From positions 1-36,354 of the forward strand of contig JACPPT010000009.1 in the NCBI GenBank assembly GCA_016190815.1: DNA of 36,354 nucleotides, read 5' to 3'. The position numbers and the translations under genes were made by a program. Source of the DNA: Chloroflexota bacterium (GTDB taxonomy: Bacteria; Chloroflexota; Dehalococcoidia; JACPPT01). The stretch's first letter is position 1. Each line of letters begins with the position of its first letter. Shown here piece by piece: positions 1 through 7,967 of the stretch. The notes below the pieces were generated by a model. It was not told where the DNA came from. It ran no database searches and saw only the letters and a list, made by a program, of their open reading frames with translations.

Positions 1-133
1 GAAGCTGCAGAAGCCTTCTTGATGCGGTATCATTACCACAGGCCTCACCTAGGCCTTGGACTGCGCACACCTCTCTCGAAAGGAGCCTGACTGTCGGATA
101 TTTACGGAGAATACAACGGAGAACGTTGTATTC

Positions 134-637
134 GGTTCTGCTCGGTTAGGGTTGATATGTTCAAGGTTATATTGCATTTAGATATAGTCTCCTATTATCA
201 TTCCCTTTGGAGGTGAAGTATGACTATTGGGCTTACGTCAGATGAGTTATTTTTCATTTATCTCGCTTCCTTTAATAAAAGAATCGGGACATGGCAAAGC
301 CAAATTGCAGCCGCACAGGTTGGGGAGAGTCCTGAAATGAAAAAGGCATTGGATAACACAATTGAAGGTTTCCATAAGATGTTTCCAAACATTACTGACC
401 CTGCAATTTTGGCGGGATTTTCTCTAGCGTTTCAGACAGTTCTTTTATCATTGATGGATTCTGTGGTTGCAAATAATGGCGAGCTTGCAAAATCCATTCC
501 TCATATTGAGCGGGGACAAAAGTAGTGGGATATTGACGTAAACGCAATTTTGCAAGGTTATTAAGTGACTGTATTAATTCAATATACATAGTATTCTCCC
601 TTCCATATTGTAGTGCCCACCTTAACCGAGCAGAACC
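134..637. repeat. 15-bp inverted repeat pair around an unknown gene
   Basis: GGTTCTGCTCGGTTA at 134-148 is exactly repeated in reverse complement at 623-637. The pair encloses the 101-aa gene at 220-525 and nothing else. Just outside the left arm is a separate 10-bp perfect hairpin (109-118 with 124-133, loop GAGAA). The arrangement resembles terminal repeats of a small non-autonomous element or cassette, but no transposase and no clear target duplication is visible. From 526 to 798 I see only this right arm, AT-rich sequence and a short tandem repeat. Confidence 0.6.
220..525 (+). CDS. hypothetical protein, 101 aa
   Basis: I do not recognise the family. The start is well supported: ATG is preceded by GGAGG at a spacing of six. 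The protein is mostly predicted helical. It has a hydrophobic stretch around residues 62-80 (ILAGFSLAFQTVLLSLM) that could be one buried or membrane-associated helix, and no cysteines. It stands alone on the plus strand in AT-rich sequence, framed by a 15-bp inverted repeat, which suggests mobile or accessory origin. Its codon use and base composition differ from the GC-richer housekeeping genes further right. Confidence 0.55.
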   Translation: MTIGLTSDELFFIYLASFNKRIGTWQSQIAAAQVGESPEMKKALDNTIEGFHKMFPNITDPAILAGFSLAFQTVLLSLMDSVVANNGELAKSIPHIERGQK

Positions 638-749
638 TTGTGCGGTGTCCAGGAGATACTATACAGCAGACCGCTCAAGCATTGTCACCAGACAAATTGT
701 CAAAGTAAAAAGGGTCTTGCATTTTCTATGGAATTATGGCTTAATAAAT

Positions 750-773
750 ATGTAGATAATAATGTAGATAATA
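750..773. repeat. two tandem 12-bp units
   Basis: The unit ATGTAGATAATA occurs twice without a gap, just upstream of the small gene at 799. It may be a polymerase-slippage product or lie in the leader of that gene. No function can be assigned. Confidence 0.7.
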
Positions 774-798
774 ATTAAGATATGCATAGAGGCGAAAA

Positions 799-1005
799 AT
801 GCCACAACGTCGCAAAGACTTTGTTCCAAGCGATTTGGCAGGACGCCAAGAAGAGGCACGGAAAGAATTTGATGGCTTCCTCAAATCGTATAAGGAATTT
901 CTAGAAAAATGGGGATCGTATAAGAGGTCTAAGGCAGCGCGCATGAAGCCGCGCGAACGACCTAAACATACTATATTCAGAGCAACATTTCATAGAAGTG
1001 AGTGA
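799..1005 (+). CDS. small basic hypothetical protein, 68 aa
   Basis: The ORF is rich in Arg, Lys and Glu and starts MPQRRKDF. Residues 17-40 look like a charged amphipathic helix (EEARKEFDGFLKSYKEFL). I do not recognise a family. Its stop codon (TGA, 1003-1005) shares its last A with the ATG of the next gene, so the two are very probably translationally coupled. It could be a small partner or adaptor of the downstream SDH_sah-type protease. The Shine-Dalgarno sequence is weak (GAGGCG). Confidence 0.55.
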   Translation: MPQRRKDFVPSDLAGRQEEARKEFDGFLKSYKEFLEKWGSYKRSKAARMKPRERPKHTIFRATFHRSE

Positions 1006-1880
1006 TGTCTATTAACATTCCTACCCAAACTCCGCTTTTCTATGCAATTCAGAAAGACCGCTACTATCGCCAGAACCTCATAAAAGAAATTGAGACGGAG
1101 ACGAAGCGCAAGTTAATTTCGTATGTGGCATCATTTGACCACCCAGGTGGCTCAATAGACAAGAGCGATGTACTAAGTTTTGGTGATCTTCTTCATGGAA
1201 TGAAGTCTCAGCATATTGACCTTCTACTTCATAGTCCCGGTGGTGACATAGACGTCGCAGAGAAGATAGTCTATATGTGTTGGAGTCGGGCTAGTTCGCT
1301 TCGTGTCATCGTTCCTGAAAGTGCAAAGAGTGCAGCCACTTTAATAGCTCTATCTGCAAATAAGGTCATGATGAGTGACACGTCTGAGCTCGGGCCCATC
1401 GACCCACAAATAGTCATTACCACCCCAAGTGGTGAACCAATCAGCCGCCCAGCTAGATCATTTTTGGACGGCTTGGCTGCTATTAAGACTGAGGCAAAGA
1501 AAACAGGGAGCCTTTCACCCGTCTACTTCCCCCTTCTAGCGCAACTAGACCCTGCACTTATTGATTTTTGTCGTAAAGCTATCGCGCGGTCTGAGCGCTT
1601 TGCGGAAAAGTGGCTCCTAAAAGCACAATGCCAAGGAGACACAGCGAAAGCAAAGAAAATTGCAAAGACATTGGTTAGCGCTAGGCGGTATCTTTCTCAT
1701 GGGACTGTCATAGACCATAGCGAAGCAACATCGATAGGCCTAACGGTAGAATACTTGGCACAAGATAATACACTTTGGCAGGCCATTTGGAGATTGTACT
1801 GCGCATACGAAGTTGACATACGAAATGAATCGCTAGCAAAAGTCTTTGAAAGTACCATTGTGTCTATTCCGATGACTTAG
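1005..1880 (+). CDS. SDH_sah-family serine protease (Clp/SppA fold)
   Basis: The protein has the Clp/crotonase-fold signature of the SDH_sah family (serine dehydrogenase proteinase, PF01972). HSPGG at residues 76-80 forms the oxyanion loop. The ESAKSAAT segment contains the likely nucleophile Ser109, and SELGPIDPQ (about 128-135) is the conserved segment after it. No signal peptide or membrane segment is obvious, so it is probably cytoplasmic or peripheral. ATG at 1005 is preferred to GTG at 1002 because AGAAG at 994-998 then sits six bases away and the start overlaps the upstream stop. Members often occur in accessory or defence regions, but the substrate here is unknown. Confidence 0.8.
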   Translation: MSINIPTQTPLFYAIQKDRYYRQNLIKEIETETKRKLISYVASFDHPGGSIDKSDVLSFGDLLHGMKSQHIDLLLHSPGGDIDVAEKIVYMCWSRASSLRVIVPESAKSAATLIALSANKVMMSDTSELGPIDPQIVITTPSGEPISRPARSFLDGLAAIKTEAKKTGSLSPVYFPLLAQLDPALIDFCRKAIARSERFAEKWLLKAQCQGDTAKAKKIAKTLVSARRYLSHGTVIDHSEATSIGLTVEYLAQDNTLWQAIWRLYCAYEVDIRNESLAKVFESTIVSIPMT

Positions 1881-1894
1881 TAAGTCTGTTGTCT

Positions 1895-2066
1895 TCATCG
1901 TGCCCGAGCCGCTTTTTGGGCTATTGCCCGCCGTTGCTCTGGCGTTAGTTTCTGTGCCCTTGTGGGGCCACCACTTTTGCCCCCCCAGTCTCCCCAGAGC
2001 CACAGCAGCGGGATTCTTTTGCTCACTCTCAGACTTCTTGACAACTTCATCTATAATAGAAGCCAC
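1895..2066 (-). pseudogene. frameshifted small gene of the 'KNPAAVALGRLGG' family
   Basis: On the minus strand one frame gives KNPAAVALGRLGG and then nonsense. Shifting frame at a seven-G run (1980-1986) gives a tail that continues GKSGGPTRAQKLTPEQ and ends RRAIAQKAARAR followed by TGA (1895-1897). Together these match a common family of small basic bacterial proteins of unknown function (family recognised from memory). Upstream of the GTG at 2066 the frame still reads family-like residues (VPRDVSQLVASIIDE) before a stop at 2094-2096, so the 5' end is damaged too. It is either a decayed gene or has one assembly indel plus a lost start. The rest of 1881-2218 holds only the leader of the gene at 2219. 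Confidence 0.65.
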
Positions 2067-2218
2067 AAGTTGGCTAACATCTCTTGGTACGCTTTACCGC
2101 TTTGGCATATATTCTTGTGCTATATTTCTGTGTTTTTGTCTGGCCCCCACGTTTTTAAATTGACCCACTACTTGAGGTTGGCTAATGCATAAAGTCCTAA
2201 CCCATAAAGGAGGCATAA

Positions 2219-2725
2219 ATGATAAGAAGCCTGGACGGCAAGACCCCAAGGATCGCAGATTCGGCCTTCGTCAGCGAAGCGGCCTACGTCGTGGGAAACG
2301 TGGAGATAGGTGAGCACTCCAACGTTTGGCCCGGGGCTGTTATCCGAGCCGATTTCGGCCCCATAAGAATTGGCAAATACACCTCCATCCAGGACAACTC
2401 GGTGCTGCACGTAGATGACGAGCTTGAGATAGGAGACCACATCCTCATCGGCCATGGGGTAATCGTCCACGGCCGCAAAATCGGCAGCAACGTCCTCCTG
2501 GGGAATAACGCCACAATTCTTAACAACACGGAGATAGGCGATTTCTGTATTATAGGAGCAGGGGCGGTTGTCCCTCCGGGCATGGTGATCCCCTCTGGCT
2601 CCTTTGTCATAGGCATACCCGCCCGCATTCAGCGAGAGATAACCCCCGAACAGAGGAAGCGTCTGGAAAATCAAGGCGATGGTTACGCAAGGAACGGCAA
2701 GCGGTTCAAAGACCAGGGTCTATAA
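2219..2725 (+). CDS. gamma-carbonic anhydrase family protein
   Basis: This is a left-handed beta-helix hexapeptide-repeat protein of the YrdA/PaaY/gamma-CA type, of full length (168 aa). Zinc ligands typical of the family are visible: His64 in SVLHVDD, and His79 and His84 in IGHGVIVHG. Family members form trimers with zinc at subunit interfaces; some hydrate CO2 and others are acyltransferase-like or inactive. The start has a very strong Shine-Dalgarno (AAAGGAGG, about six bases before ATG). It is a single gene converging on argS with a 7-bp gap between stops. Confidence 0.85.
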   Translation: MIRSLDGKTPRIADSAFVSEAAYVVGNVEIGEHSNVWPGAVIRADFGPIRIGKYTSIQDNSVLHVDDELEIGDHILIGHGVIVHGRKIGSNVLLGNNATILNNTEIGDFCIIGAGAVVPPGMVIPSGSFVIGIPARIQREITPEQRKRLENQGDGYARNGKRFKDQGL

Positions 2726-2732
2726 GCCTACC

Positions 2733-4391
2733 TTACATATGCTCGGGGGCTGTTACCCCCATAATAGAGAGGGCTCTGGCTAAGGTTATCTGGACAGCGG
2801 ATACGAGCTTCAACCGGGCTTTGCTCATATGTATGTCCGGAGAAACAACGCGGCACTGCTTATAGAAGGCGTGAAAGACTGTAGCAAGCTCCTGGGCATA
2901 GTAGGGCAAATGATGGGGTTCCAGGGTGAGAGCCACAGTTTCCACCAGCTCCGGCAGGAGGAGCATTTTTCTGATAAGGGTTAGTTCAGGCTCAGTCTTA
3001 AGCAGCGAAACATCTCCAGCAGAGAAGTCTATCCCCCTCTCCTGAGCCAATCGAAGGATGCTGGCAATTCGTGCATGGGCATACTGAACGTAGTAGACCG
3101 GGTTATCTTCCGACTGTCGCTTGGCCAGCTCTAAATCGAAGTCCATCTGACTGTCGGCGGAGCGCGTGAGAAAGAAGAAACGACATGCGTCCGCTCCCAC
3201 CTCATCCACCAGCTCCCTGAGAGTTATTAGCTCGCCTGTCCGCTTGGAGACCTTCAATACCAAGTCGCCCTGGCGGAGGGTCACCATCTGGGATATGATG
3301 ATTTGGAGACGTTCCGGGGCTATCCCCAGGGCACTTGCCACAGCCTTCATTCTTGAGACGTGCCCCTGGTGATCAGCGCCCCAGATGTTTATGACTTCAT
3401 CGAAGCCCCGCTCCAGAAACTTGTTGTAGTGGTAGGCCACATCGGAAGCGAGGTAGGTGGGCGCTCCACTTGAGCGCACCAGGACATTGTCTTTATCCTC
3501 CCCTAAGGCCGTGGACACAAACCAGATGGCTCCCTCCCTTTCTCGGACAAATCCACCGTCCTTGATGATTTTCATGGCCCTTTCGTACTGGCCTCCGTCG
3601 TAGAGGCTCCGCTCGCTGAACCACACGTCAAATTCTACCCTGATCCTCTCCAGGTCCTCCTTAATAGAGGTCAGCATCTTCTGGAGCCCCACCTTCCCCA
3701 ATTTCGACACAGCCTCTTCAGAGGGCATCTCTGCAAAACGTCTGCCTTCCTCAGAGATTATCTCTCTGGCCAGGTCTATCATGTAAGCGCCCATATATCC
3801 ATTAGCAGGCATCTCTGATTCAATGCCCAGAGCTTGAAGGTAGCGAGAATACAGGGAGCGATAAAAAGAATCCATCTGACTCCCAGCATCATTTACATAG
3901 TATTCACGGCTAACCTTGTGACCTGCGGCTGATAGAACGTTAGCCAATGTGCTCCCCAGGACTGCCCCCCTTCCATGCCCCACGTGAATAGGGCCGGTGG
4001 GGTTCACGCTTACAAACTCCACCTGCACCTTCCCGCCCTTGCCTAAATCCACATTTCCATACTCCTGCCCCAGGGAAAGTATCGAGTCCACCTGCTTCTC
4101 GAGCCAGTCGTCTTTGAGTGTAAAGTTGATAAAACCAGGGGGGGCAACTGTTACCCTCTCGATCTCCTCCGCCTGTGGGAAAAGGTCTGCCAGGTGCCGG
4201 GCGATGGTGAGAGGGTTCATTCTAGCAGCTCGGGCCAGTTTCAGGGGAGCAGCCGAGGCATAGTCACCATGCTCAGCGTTTTGGGGGCGCTCCACCGTCA
4301 TTTCAGGCAGCGCTACGTTAGGCAGATGCCCCTTGGTCTGAGCCTCCCTGGCCGCATCCTCAAGTAACTTAGCTATGCGTTCCTTTATCAC
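2733..4391 (-). CDS. argS: arginyl-tRNA synthetase
   Basis: This is a class I aminoacyl-tRNA synthetase charging tRNA-Arg. The N-terminal Add-1 tRNA D-loop-binding domain covers about residues 1-85. The HIGH motif appears as HVGH at 136-139 in PTGPIHVGHGRG. The KMSKS equivalent is KVSKRTGE, which lacks the second Lys, as is usual in many ArgRS. The C-terminal DALR anticodon-binding domain follows (DNPVYYVQYAHARIASIL and after). Length 552 aa is normal. It is the last gene of the minus-strand series fakA-degV-recG-argS. Confidence 0.95.
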   Translation of the reverse strand: MIKERIAKLLEDAAREAQTKGHLPNVALPEMTVERPQNAEHGDYASAAPLKLARAARMNPLTIARHLADLFPQAEEIERVTVAPPGFINFTLKDDWLEKQVDSILSLGQEYGNVDLGKGGKVQVEFVSVNPTGPIHVGHGRGAVLGSTLANVLSAAGHKVSREYYVNDAGSQMDSFYRSLYSRYLQALGIESEMPANGYMGAYMIDLAREIISEEGRRFAEMPSEEAVSKLGKVGLQKMLTSIKEDLERIRVEFDVWFSERSLYDGGQYERAMKIIKDGGFVREREGAIWFVSTALGEDKDNVLVRSSGAPTYLASDVAYHYNKFLERGFDEVINIWGADHQGHVSRMKAVASALGIAPERLQIIISQMVTLRQGDLVLKVSKRTGELITLRELVDEVGADACRFFFLTRSADSQMDFDLELAKRQSEDNPVYYVQYAHARIASILRLAQERGIDFSAGDVSLLKTEPELTLIRKMLLLPELVETVALTLEPHHLPYYAQELATVFHAFYKQCRVVSPDIHMSKARLKLVSAVQITLARALSIMGVTAPEHM

Positions 4392-4448
4392 TTGTTTCCT
4401 TTCAGTATTAATGTATGAGCACCCGCTATTTCATAGCCTTTATCTCCT

Positions 4449-4596
4449 TCAGTATACAAATAGCTTAGGCACCTGGATACCGACATCTTTCTCATCTTCC
4501 CCATCAACAACAGGGTCTGAATAGAGTTTGATAGCTTTCGCCCGTGCAAACCTTACCCTCTCGACTGTCTCAATTATAAATGGTTTTCAAACCCAT
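4449..4596 (-). pseudogene. possible short coding remnant between recG and argS
   Basis: A 45-codon open frame (4586 down to the TGA at 4449-4451) translates to a charged, protein-like sequence with ERVRFARAKAIKLYSDP and VGIQVPKLFVY. It has no canonical start codon. Removing one A from the AAAA run at 4584-4587 would join it to the ATG at 4596 (MGLK). There is no good Shine-Dalgarno. It may be a frameshifted small gene, an assembly indel or chance. I do not recognise a family. Confidence 0.3.
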
Positions 4597-4612
4597 GAGA
4601 ACAGGGAGCAAG

Positions 4613-7102
4613 TTATGCCTCGGCTCCATGAACCTGCCAACTTCGTCCCCTGAGAGCAAGCTCCTGAGCCAGAGGCCTGTGTCCCTGAAGCTCCAGCTTC
4701 GGGTCCTTTTCAAAAAGGTGGATGGCCTCCTCTCTGGCCTTCTCAAGGATGGCCACATCGGAAAGGCGAGCCATCCGAAGGTCGGGCAAGCCGCTCTGGC
4801 GAGTGCCGAAGAACTCTCCAGGGCCCCTGAGTTTCATATCCTCCTCCGCTAGGAGGAAGCCGTCCCGGGTTTTCTCAATGAGGGAAAGACGCTCCCTCCC
4901 CTCCCGGGAGGGGTAGTCTGCCAGAAGCAGACAATAGCTTTTGTGAGTTCCTCTCCCAACCCTGCCACGGAACTGATGCAACTGGGACAGGCCGAATCTG
5001 TCTGCCCCCTCCACCAGCATTACGGTAGCGTTGGGCACATCAATCCCCACCTCCACCACCGGAGTAGACACCAGTATATCCAGCTCTGCGTCCCTGAAGA
5101 GGCGCATCACCTCTTCTTTGGCCTCAGCGCGCATTCGCCCGTGGAGAAGTCCCAACCTCAGGTCGGGGAAAACCTCCTTGGAGAGGCGCTGGAACTCCTT
5201 AGTTGCCGCCCTGGCCTCGATGCTCTGGGATTCCTCTATCAGGGGACAAATAATGAATGCCTGGCGGCCCGCCTCTACTTCTTTGCGCACAAACCGGTAG
5301 GCCGCCTGCCTTTGGGAAGGTGAAAGCCACTTGGTTGCAATCTCCTGACGCCCTGGGGGAAGCTCGTCTATTACTGACAGGTCGAGGTCGCCATAAAGAG
5401 TAAGAGCCAGGGTCCGGGGGATAGGGGTGGCAGTCATCACCAAGAGGTGAGCGGATACGCTAGCTTTCTGTCTGAGGGCGGAGCGCTGCATCACACCGAA
5501 CCGGTGTTGCTCGTCCACGACTACAAGGGCAAGCCGCTCGAACTCCACCTCCTTTTGTATCAGGGCGTGGGTTCCAATTATTATGTCAATTGAACCCTGG
5601 GAAAGCTTCCAGTGGAGGTCCTCCTTCTCTTTCTTCTTAAGGCTCCCCGTAAGAAGTCCCAGCGTTACAGGACGGGAGATGGGGCCTACATATGCACAAA
5701 GGAGGTTGCCTTCCCCTACAGGCTGGGCCAGGCTTCTCAGAAGCCGGGAGATGTTGGCAAAGTGCTGTTCGGCTAAAATCTCCGTGGGTGCCATAAAGGC
5801 GGCCTGATAGCCCTGAGCTGCGGCCACGAGGAGAGAGGCGGTGGCCACCACCGTTTTCCCGCTCCCCACCTCTCCCTGGAGGAGTCGGCTCATGGGCCTG
5901 GGCTTCTCCATGTCAGCAAGCACCTCATCCAGCGCTCGCCTCTGGGCTTTGGTAAGGGAGAAGGGCAGAGATCCCAAGAAGGCATCCAGGAGCTTGGGGT
6001 TCGTCCGAAGCTGCGGGCTTTGCCCACCCTCCTGCCAATCCCGCTTTCTTCTCATGACGCCAAGTTGCATCAACAAAAGTTCGTCAAAAGCCAGACGTCT
6101 CCTCGCCTCATCTTTCTGGGAGTCGCTCTCAGGGTAGTGTGCCTGCTCGATAGCCCTGGAAAGCCCCATCAGCCCATTTCTTTTTCCAACGTCTTCTGGC
6201 ATAAAGTCCAAAAGGGCAGGAGCCCAGCGGTCCAGGGCGTCTTTCACGATTCTCCGCACGGTCCTGGGACTCAGCCCTTCGGTCAGAGGATAGACCGGGA
6301 CAAGCCTTCCAGTGTGGATAAGCTCCTGGGCCTCTAGAAGCTCGTACGCGGGGGATTCGAAGACCTTCCTCCCATTGTGGATGTCGACTCTTCCGCTGAG
6401 GACAACCTTCTCATTCACCCTAAGCATTCTTGCGAGATACGGCTGATTAAACCATATCACTCGAATGTTCCCTGTTTCGTCGCCCACAATGGCTTCCGTC
6501 CCCCTCATGGCCTTGCCTATAGTTTTCTCGCGGGCCTCCCAGACCGTAGCTACGACGGTCTGCTCCATTCCCACATTGAGCTGAGAGACCTTGGTTATTT
6601 GAGAGAAATCGTTGTGCCTTCTGGGGAAAAAATACAGGAGGTCTTTTACAGTTCCTACCCCCAGCTTCTGGAGCCTGGATGCGAGGGCTGTGCTAACCCC
6701 TCTAAGACAAGTTACAGGGGAATCCAGGGATTCGCCAGCGGCTGCCATTGTCGAACCTTTCCATGTCCTTTTGGGGGGAGAGACCTTTCTTAAAGTGTTT
6801 TTTGAGTCTGTCACAAGGGGCGAAGATTGAAAGCCGTTACCAGTGCTTTGCAGTTCCTTCAAAACTCTTTCTGCCCACGTGCCGCGGCCTTTCGGGTCCA
6901 GAGCGGCATAGCTGGGTTTCGGAAGTTCGAGCCTATTGAAAAACCCGTCGTCAACGGTCTTAGTTACTTGACGGCGAAGATAGCTATCTAGACCACCCCA
7001 TACAGCGACATCGGTGAATCCTCTAAAACGCTCCAGTTCCAGGATTCTTCGCAGAGATTCTGCCTGGAGGTCAGGGAGAGGGCGAGGTTCCGAGGGCCTC
7101 AT
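4613..7102 (-). CDS. recG: ATP-dependent DNA helicase RecG
   Basis: RecG remodels stalled forks and Holliday junctions. Visible features: an N-terminal extension (about 1-125) longer than in E. coli RecG, a wedge/OB domain with helix-hairpin-helix-like segment VTCLRGVSTALASRLQKLGV (130-149), Walker A GEVGSGKT (410-417), DEQH motif II (530-533), TATPIPRTLAL (motif III region, from 557), and the late motifs QFRGRVGRG and the TRG-like C-terminus with GPGEFFGTRQSG. At 829 aa it is long because of the extension. It starts 7 bp after the stop of the DegV gene. Confidence 0.95.
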   Translation of the reverse strand: MRPSEPRPLPDLQAESLRRILELERFRGFTDVAVWGGLDSYLRRQVTKTVDDGFFNRLELPKPSYAALDPKGRGTWAERVLKELQSTGNGFQSSPLVTDSKNTLRKVSPPKRTWKGSTMAAAGESLDSPVTCLRGVSTALASRLQKLGVGTVKDLLYFFPRRHNDFSQITKVSQLNVGMEQTVVATVWEAREKTIGKAMRGTEAIVGDETGNIRVIWFNQPYLARMLRVNEKVVLSGRVDIHNGRKVFESPAYELLEAQELIHTGRLVPVYPLTEGLSPRTVRRIVKDALDRWAPALLDFMPEDVGKRNGLMGLSRAIEQAHYPESDSQKDEARRRLAFDELLLMQLGVMRRKRDWQEGGQSPQLRTNPKLLDAFLGSLPFSLTKAQRRALDEVLADMEKPRPMSRLLQGEVGSGKTVVATASLLVAAAQGYQAAFMAPTEILAEQHFANISRLLRSLAQPVGEGNLLCAYVGPISRPVTLGLLTGSLKKKEKEDLHWKLSQGSIDIIIGTHALIQKEVEFERLALVVVDEQHRFGVMQRSALRQKASVSAHLLVMTATPIPRTLALTLYGDLDLSVIDELPPGRQEIATKWLSPSQRQAAYRFVRKEVEAGRQAFIICPLIEESQSIEARAATKEFQRLSKEVFPDLRLGLLHGRMRAEAKEEVMRLFRDAELDILVSTPVVEVGIDVPNATVMLVEGADRFGLSQLHQFRGRVGRGTHKSYCLLLADYPSREGRERLSLIEKTRDGFLLAEEDMKLRGPGEFFGTRQSGLPDLRMARLSDVAILEKAREEAIHLFEKDPKLELQGHRPLAQELALRGRSWQVHGAEA

Positions 7103-7109
7103 CTTCTCC

Positions 7110-7946
7110 TCAGCTTCCGCCCCTCACCACCACCCCAATAGCCCCCGGCCCGAGATGGGCTCCCAGGACAGGCCCAATCCTGGCCCTGCGAATCCTCGCC
7201 GCAGGATAGATAGCGCCCAGGCGCCTGGTAAATGCTTCAGCATCGCCCTGGTTTGTACTGTATACCACAGCTATGTCGTTAGCAGGCATACACCCCTTAG
7301 CCAGGGCGAAAAGTCTGTCCATCCCTTTAGCCTTCGTCCTTACCCTTTCCATCGGATGGGCCTCACCATCTTTCACAGTAAGAATGGGCTTGATATTGAG
7401 AAGAGAGCCCAGAAAGGCCTGTAGCTTCCCGATACGCCCTCCCCTTTTCAGGTATTCAAGGGTATCCAGAAGAGCGAAAACCCTTGTGGTGGAAATGGCT
7501 TCCCTGGTTGTCTTGAGAACACCCTCAAGAGTCTGCCCCCCTTTGGCGGCTTCCGCAGCGGCAATGGCTATAAGCCCCAACGCCATGGTTGTCTGGGCCG
7601 AGTCCACTATCTCGATGCGGCAGCGTCCGCCCAGGGACTGGACAGCAGTCATAGCAGAGTTGATGGTTCCACTGAGCTTCGCTGAGATATGAATAGATAC
7701 TATCTGGTCTGTTTCCTGTGCAAGCTGGCGGTATGCTTCTAGAAACACACCCGCCGAGGGCTGGGAGGTGGTTGGAAAAACTGTACTTTGGGTGAGCCTC
7801 TGGTAGAAATCATCTGCCGTGAGATCGGCTCCGTCTCGGTAGACCTCCTCGCCGAAATGTACATTGCATGGCACAACGGTTATGCCCAGCCCTTGAGCAA
7901 TTTCTTTCGGTATGTCCGAGGTACTATCTGTTACAACTCTTATCAC
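7110..7946 (-). CDS. DegV family fatty-acid-binding protein (FakB-like)
   Basis: DegV/FakB proteins bind a free fatty acid and present its carboxylate to the kinase FakA. The N-terminus IRVVTDSTSDIPKE is the classic DegV start; TTSQPSAG (about 58-65) and HISAKLSGT (about 101-109) are the conserved ligand-contact segments. Length 278 aa is typical. It lies 21 bp downstream of the fakA-like gene on the same strand, so both components of a fatty acid kinase are probably made together. Confidence 0.9.
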   Translation of the reverse strand: MIRVVTDSTSDIPKEIAQGLGITVVPCNVHFGEEVYRDGADLTADDFYQRLTQSTVFPTTSQPSAGVFLEAYRQLAQETDQIVSIHISAKLSGTINSAMTAVQSLGGRCRIEIVDSAQTTMALGLIAIAAAEAAKGGQTLEGVLKTTREAISTTRVFALLDTLEYLKRGGRIGKLQAFLGSLLNIKPILTVKDGEAHPMERVRTKAKGMDRLFALAKGCMPANDIAVVYSTNQGDAEAFTRRLGAIYPAARIRRARIGPVLGAHLGPGAIGVVVRGGS

Positions 7947-7967
7947 TAAAGGACACCCATTTAAGCG

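Noticed and set aside
1980-1986. Programmed frameshift at the seven-G run
   Set aside because: The start region of the same gene is also broken, so decay or an assembly error is simpler.
2168-2674. Minus-strand 168-aa ORF opposite the gamma-carbonic anhydrase
   Set aside because: Shadow of a clear gene with a strong ribosome-binding site and family motifs on the plus strand.
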